NCBI GenBank assembly: GCA_019115455.1
Contig: DXDN01000005.1
Coordinates: 62,001 to 126,000, forward strand
Direction: 5' to 3'
Origin: Candidatus Eubacterium faecigallinarum
Lineage (GTDB): Bacteria > Bacillota > Clostridia > Oscillospirales > Acutalibacteraceae
Length of the DNA stretch: 64,000 bases
Below, one piece after another: positions 60,974-64,000 of this stretch (the first letter of the stretch is position 1; each line of letters opens with the position of its first letter). Both the position numbers and the translations under genes were made by a program. Below the pieces are notes generated by a model that was given only the letters and a program-made list of their open reading frames with translations, was not told the DNA's origin and did not search any database.

Positions 60974-60979
60974 CAGATT

Positions 60980-61013
60980 AAGCACGGCTTATAAAAAAAG
61001 CCGTGCTTTTTTA
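60980..61013 (+). terminator. Terminator after pheT
   Basis: AAGCACGGCTT / AAGCCGTGCTT form an 11-bp stem followed by TTTT. Confidence 0.88.
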
Positions 61014-61036
61014 TATATTTTTATATATATTATGGT

Positions 61037-61065
61037 TTGCAATAAATAAATTAATGTGGTAAACT
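61037..61065 (+). promoter_or_regulatory. Promoter of the aminotransferase unit
   Basis: TTGCAA (61037-61042), 17 bp, TAAACT (61060-61065). An upstream frame start (61056) would overlap the promoter, which supports ATG 61095. Confidence 0.6.
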
Positions 61066-61094
61066 ATATACCAATATGTTTAAGAGGTGATATT

Positions 61095-62354
61095 ATGTCT
61101 GAACTTTACAGTGAGATGACTAAGGAAGAACTGCTTGAGGAAAGAAAGCAGCTCAAAAAAAGATATGATGCATTTAAGGCAAGAGGACTTAATCTTGATA
61201 TGAGCAGAGGCAAGCCGGGTCAGGACCAGCTTGATCTCTCAACAGGTATATATGATGTTAGAAATTATATTGCAGACGGTCTGGATGTGCGTAACTACGG
61301 CATGCTCGACGGTATTCCAAGCTGTAAAAAGCTTTTTGCCGATCTGCTGGAAGTGGACGCCAAGAATGTTATAATCGGACCAAACGCAAGCCTTACGCTT
61401 ATGTTTGACTACGTTTCACAGTGCTATACCCACGGTGCCGGAAGCACTCCGTGGTGCAAGCTTGACGAGGTAAAATTCCTTTGCCCTGTTCCGGGTTATG
61501 ACAGGCACTTCACTATCTGCGAGCATTTCGGAATTAAAATGATAAATGTTCCCATGAAGTTAGACGGTCCTGACATGGACGTTATTGAGGAGCTTATCAA
61601 GGACGAAAGCGTAAAGGGTATGTTCTGCGTTCCTAAATATTCTAATCCTCAGGGCATTACTTACAGTGACGAGGTAGTAGAGAGAATCGCCGCTATGAAG
61701 CCTGCTGCAAAGGATTTCAGACTTATATGGGATAACGCATATTGTATTCATGACCTTACTGATAATGGCGACGAGCTTCTTAATATTTTTGACGTTCTGC
61801 CCAAATACGGTAATGAAGACATGGTTATTGAGGTTTGCTCAACATCTAAGATTACTTTCCCGGGCGCCGGTGTGTCAGCTCTTATCGCCAGCGAAAATAA
61901 CCTTAATGCTATCAGAAAGCGCCTTAACGCCCAGACAATAAGCTATGATAAAATGAATCAGCACAGGCATGTTCAGTTCTTCGGCAATGCAGACGGCGTT
62001 CGTGAACACATGAAAAAGCATGCAAAGATTCTTAAGCCGAAGTTTGATATGGTTATTGAGCATCTGGAGAAAGAACTCGGCAACAGGGGAATCGCTCAGT
62101 GGATAAATCCAAACGGCGGATATTTCATCAGCCTTGACGTAATGAACGGCTGTGCCAAGAGAACAGGCGAGCTTTGCAAGGAGGCAGGAGTAACCCTTAC
62201 ACCCGTTGGTGCAACATATCCTTACGGCATAGACCCTAACGACAGCAATATACGTATTGCTCCGTCATATCCTCCGGTTTCAGAGCTTGATGTGGCGGCA
62301 GAGCTGCTTTGCATCTGTGTGCGTCTTGCATGCGTAGAAAAATTGTTAGGATAA
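61095..62354 (+). CDS. Aspartate-type aminotransferase (fold type I, PLP)
   Basis: ATG 61095 follows AAGAGGTG. The 419-aa protein has the aminotransferase core with NMS-type opening LNLDMSRGKPGQDQLD, GMLDGIPSCKKLFADLL, the loop CVPKYSNPQGITYSDE and LIWDNAYCIHDL. The PLP lysine is in VCSTSKITFPGAGVSALIAS. It matches the aspartate/alanine-type group with PF12897-like sequence, so the likely reaction moves an amino group between aspartate and a keto acid. The exact donor is uncertain. Confidence 0.85.
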   Translation: MSELYSEMTKEELLEERKQLKKRYDAFKARGLNLDMSRGKPGQDQLDLSTGIYDVRNYIADGLDVRNYGMLDGIPSCKKLFADLLEVDAKNVIIGPNASLTLMFDYVSQCYTHGAGSTPWCKLDEVKFLCPVPGYDRHFTICEHFGIKMINVPMKLDGPDMDVIEELIKDESVKGMFCVPKYSNPQGITYSDEVVERIAAMKPAAKDFRLIWDNAYCIHDLTDNGDELLNIFDVLPKYGNEDMVIEVCSTSKITFPGAGVSALIASENNLNAIRKRLNAQTISYDKMNQHRHVQFFGNADGVREHMKKHAKILKPKFDMVIEHLEKELGNRGIAQWINPNGGYFISLDVMNGCAKRTGELCKEAGVTLTPVGATYPYGIDPNDSNIRIAPSYPPVSELDVAAELLCICVRLACVEKLLG

Positions 62355-62359
62355 TTTGA

Positions 62360-63148
62360 ATGAAAATCGGTGCATCTACTGCCTGCTTTTATCCCATGGA
62401 GACAGAGCAGGCGCTTAAGAAAATATGCAAACTGGGTTTTGAAAAGGCAGAGGTGTTTATGAACGCCCCCAGCGAGCTTGAGGAAAATTTTGTCAGGGAA
62501 CTTGACAAAATAGCGAAGGACGGAGGGACGGATATTATATCCGTTCATCCGTTTTCCAGTTTTTTGGAATCATCGTGTATTTTTGGTGATTATAAAAGAA
62601 GATTTGACGATTATATCGGGCTTTATCAGAAGACATGCCACGCTGCGGCACTCCTGGGTGCAAAGTACGTCGTTATACACGGCGCAGTAGCTTCGCCTAA
62701 AATTCCAATCCCCGACGAGAGGTATTTTGAGCGGTTTCGCCTCCTAATTGATATAGGAAAATCAGAGGGCGTGACCGTATGCCAGGAGAATGTAAACAGA
62801 TTCAAAAGCCAGTCCATGGAATTCTGTAAGAAGATGCGGGATGAACTGGGCGAGGATTACAATATGGTTTTTGATATAAAACAGACTGTCAGAGCCCGTC
62901 AGGACACCTTTGCGTTTTTAAAGGAATTCAGTCATCAGATAAGGCATCTTCATATCAGTGACAACAGCAGGGAGGGCGACTGCCTGCCTCCCGGCAAGGG
63001 TAATTTCGATTTTAAAAAGCTTAAGGATATTATGGATTCAGCCGGATATGACGGCGACGCTGTTATTGAGATATATTCCGGCAGTTATGACGTCTTTAAA
63101 GAGCTGGAGGAAAGTAAGGTTTATCTTAACGGAATATGGCAAAGGTAG
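62360..63148 (+). CDS. Sugar phosphate isomerase/epimerase-like TIM-barrel protein
   Basis: The 262-aa protein starts KIGASTACFYPM and has VVIHGAV, a metal-site Glu in VCQENVNRF, VFDIKQTVRA and HLHISDNSREGDCLPPGKGNFDF, with a final Glu in VIEIYSGSY. This is the xylose-isomerase-like barrel of the IolE/EboC group, which uses a divalent metal. The substrate is unknown. It begins six bases after the aminotransferase and overlaps the next gene by 13 bases. Confidence 0.8.
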   Translation: MKIGASTACFYPMETEQALKKICKLGFEKAEVFMNAPSELEENFVRELDKIAKDGGTDIISVHPFSSFLESSCIFGDYKRRFDDYIGLYQKTCHAAALLGAKYVVIHGAVASPKIPIPDERYFERFRLLIDIGKSEGVTVCQENVNRFKSQSMEFCKKMRDELGEDYNMVFDIKQTVRARQDTFAFLKEFSHQIRHLHISDNSREGDCLPPGKGNFDFKKLKDIMDSAGYDGDAVIEIYSGSYDVFKELEESKVYLNGIWQR

Positions 63149-64000
63149 AATTAAGCAACAGAACCAAGGGTATAATTTGTATTCTGCTGTCCGCTCTTTC
63201 GTTCAGCGGAATGAGCAGTTTTATTAATCTTTCGGGCGACGTGCCTGTTTTTCAAAAAGTGTTTTTCAGAAATTTGGTGGCATTTTTTATTGCCGCAGCA
63301 ATGCTTTTGAAAAATCATGAAAAATTTTTGCCGAAAAAGGGCATGATAAAATATCATCTTTTAAGGTCAAGTGCCGGTCTTATCGGCGTTTTCGGCAATT
63401 TTTATGCCACTACAAAAATGGCGTCAACGGCGGACGCGGCAATTCTTAATAAGATGAGCCCGTTTTTTACGCTGATTTTTTCGGCAATTTTTTTAAAGGA
63501 AAAAGTAAAGCCGCGCCAGGCAATAGCTATCGGAATAGCTTTTATCGGGGCGATGTTCGTCATTAAACCCACTATGGGCAACTCTGAGCTTTTTCCGTCA
63601 TTATGCGGTTTTGTGGGCGGCTTGTGTGCCGGCGCTGCGTATACATGCGTGCGCCATATGGGTAATAAGGGAGAAAACGGAAGATTCACCGTGTTTTTCT
63701 TTTCACTCTTTTCCTGCGTGGTAACTGCCCCGTACCTGATATTCGACTTCCATCCGATGACGAAAATGCAGTGGTTCTACCTTATCATGGTGGGACTTTG
63801 CGCCGCCGGCGGTCAGTTTGGTATTACAGCGGCATATACCTTCGCCCCCAGCAGGGAAATTTCGGTTTACGATTATTCAAATGTTATTTTCACGGCAATC
63901 AGCGGCTACTTCTTCCTGGGCGGTCAGGTGCCTGACTTGTGGTCGTTTGTCGGCTATTTTATCATCTGTGCAATGGCTGTCTGGATGTTCGTATACAATA
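63136..64000 (+). CDS. EamA-family (DMT) transporter, 3' end missing
   Basis: Reading from ATG 63136, 288 codons run to the window edge without a stop. The protein has about ten predicted membrane helices, in two EamA halves: the first contains GIICILLSALSFSGMSSFIN and ILNKMSPFFTLIFSAIFLKEK; the second, AYTFAPSREISVYDYSNVIF and GYFFLGGQVPD. DMT transporters export or import small metabolites. It overlaps the isomerase gene by 13 bases, suggesting coupling. The stop lies beyond the window. Confidence 0.85.
   Translation, partial: MAKVELSNRTKGIICILLSALSFSGMSSFINLSGDVPVFQKVFFRNLVAFFIAAAMLLKNHEKFLPKKGMIKYHLLRSSAGLIGVFGNFYATTKMASTADAAILNKMSPFFTLIFSAIFLKEKVKPRQAIAIGIAFIGAMFVIKPTMGNSELFPSLCGFVGGLCAGAAYTCVRHMGNKGENGRFTVFFFSLFSCVVTAPYLIFDFHPMTKMQWFYLIMVGLCAAGGQFGITAAYTFAPSREISVYDYSNVIFTAISGYFFLGGQVPDLWSFVGYFIICAMAVWMFVYN

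Noticed and set aside
1..64000. Search for tRNA/rRNA genes, insertion sequences, integrases and defence systems
   Set aside because: I found none: no transposase or integrase motifs, no repeats with spacers, no restriction-modification or toxin-antitoxin genes.

Overview
This window looks like the chromosome of a low-to-mid GC, Gram-positive, gut-type Clostridia bacterium, most likely a Ruminococcus-like member of the Oscillospiraceae. The evidence is strong AGGAGG-type ribosome sites, consensus housekeeping promoters, a T-box leader on pheST, SepF/DivIVA/IreB, a forespore sigma factor (sigG), lipoproteins, a dockerin-bearing surface protein and glycan-use genes. Family placement is inference; no rRNA is present. 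I saw no tRNA, rRNA, CRISPR array, insertion sequence, prophage or plasmid gene. The window is ordinary, densely coded chromosome with about 60 genes, and it is cut at both ends (an adaptor protein at the left, an EamA transporter at the right).

Layout. 1-9825 (+): division and housekeeping cluster: HlyD-like adaptor (partial), yggS, sepF, divIVA, ileS, lspA, rluD-type synthase, HAD phosphatase, nfo. 9916-10050 (-): an unlisted 44-aa membrane microprotein, divergent from the sodium-pump decarboxylase subunits oadG-oadB (10224-11851). 11940-17427: pcrA, then convergent GNAT and rmuC, then hisC and a small membrane protein. 17461-21136: a cytoplasmic GH31 alpha-glucosidase divergent from a GH18-like lipoprotein. 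21287-26293: five-gene nickel/peptide ABC importer. 26343-28280 (-): sigma factor, membrane protein and secreted protein, a probable sigma/anti-sigma unit. 28441-29850 (-): a PurF homologue lacking the catalytic cysteine. 30046-33205: TtcA-like thiolase, a candidate structured RNA, an HD protein and a DUF6056-like membrane protein. 33353-35718: polar amino-acid ABC importer. 35887-37581: leucine-rich-repeat plus dockerin surface protein. 37683-41893: purE-purM-purN-purO-purD. 41998-44994: adaptor plus MacB-type permease without an ATPase. 45099-46199: NahK-like sugar kinase. 46462-47229: sigG. 47285-49336 (-): EF-G paralogue. 49547-56536: GPH symporter divergent from lacZ-acpS-nnr-lipoprotein. 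56584-57132 (-): ireB and a small unknown gene. 57237-60973: promoter, T-box, pheS, pheT. 61095-64000: aminotransferase, sugar isomerase-like protein, EamA transporter.

How it works together. The genes describe a fermentative, carbohydrate-using anaerobe. Lactose/beta-galactoside import and cleavage sit in one divergent pair. Alpha-glucoside trimming, N-acetylhexosamine phosphorylation and a dockerin surface protein point to plant or host glycan use. De novo purine synthesis uses a stand-alone IMP cyclohydrolase. Most transcription units are cleanly bounded by hairpin terminators and by promoters with 16-18 bp spacers, which made many start-codon choices possible.

The observations I would check first are the compact RNA at about 31006-31110, the glutaminase-dead PurF, the sigma/membrane/secreted triad with a shared short motif, the 44-aa microprotein and the adaptor with a Thr-rich insert whose operon lacks an ATPase. 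I did not find a defence system or other clearly undescribed multi-gene machine.
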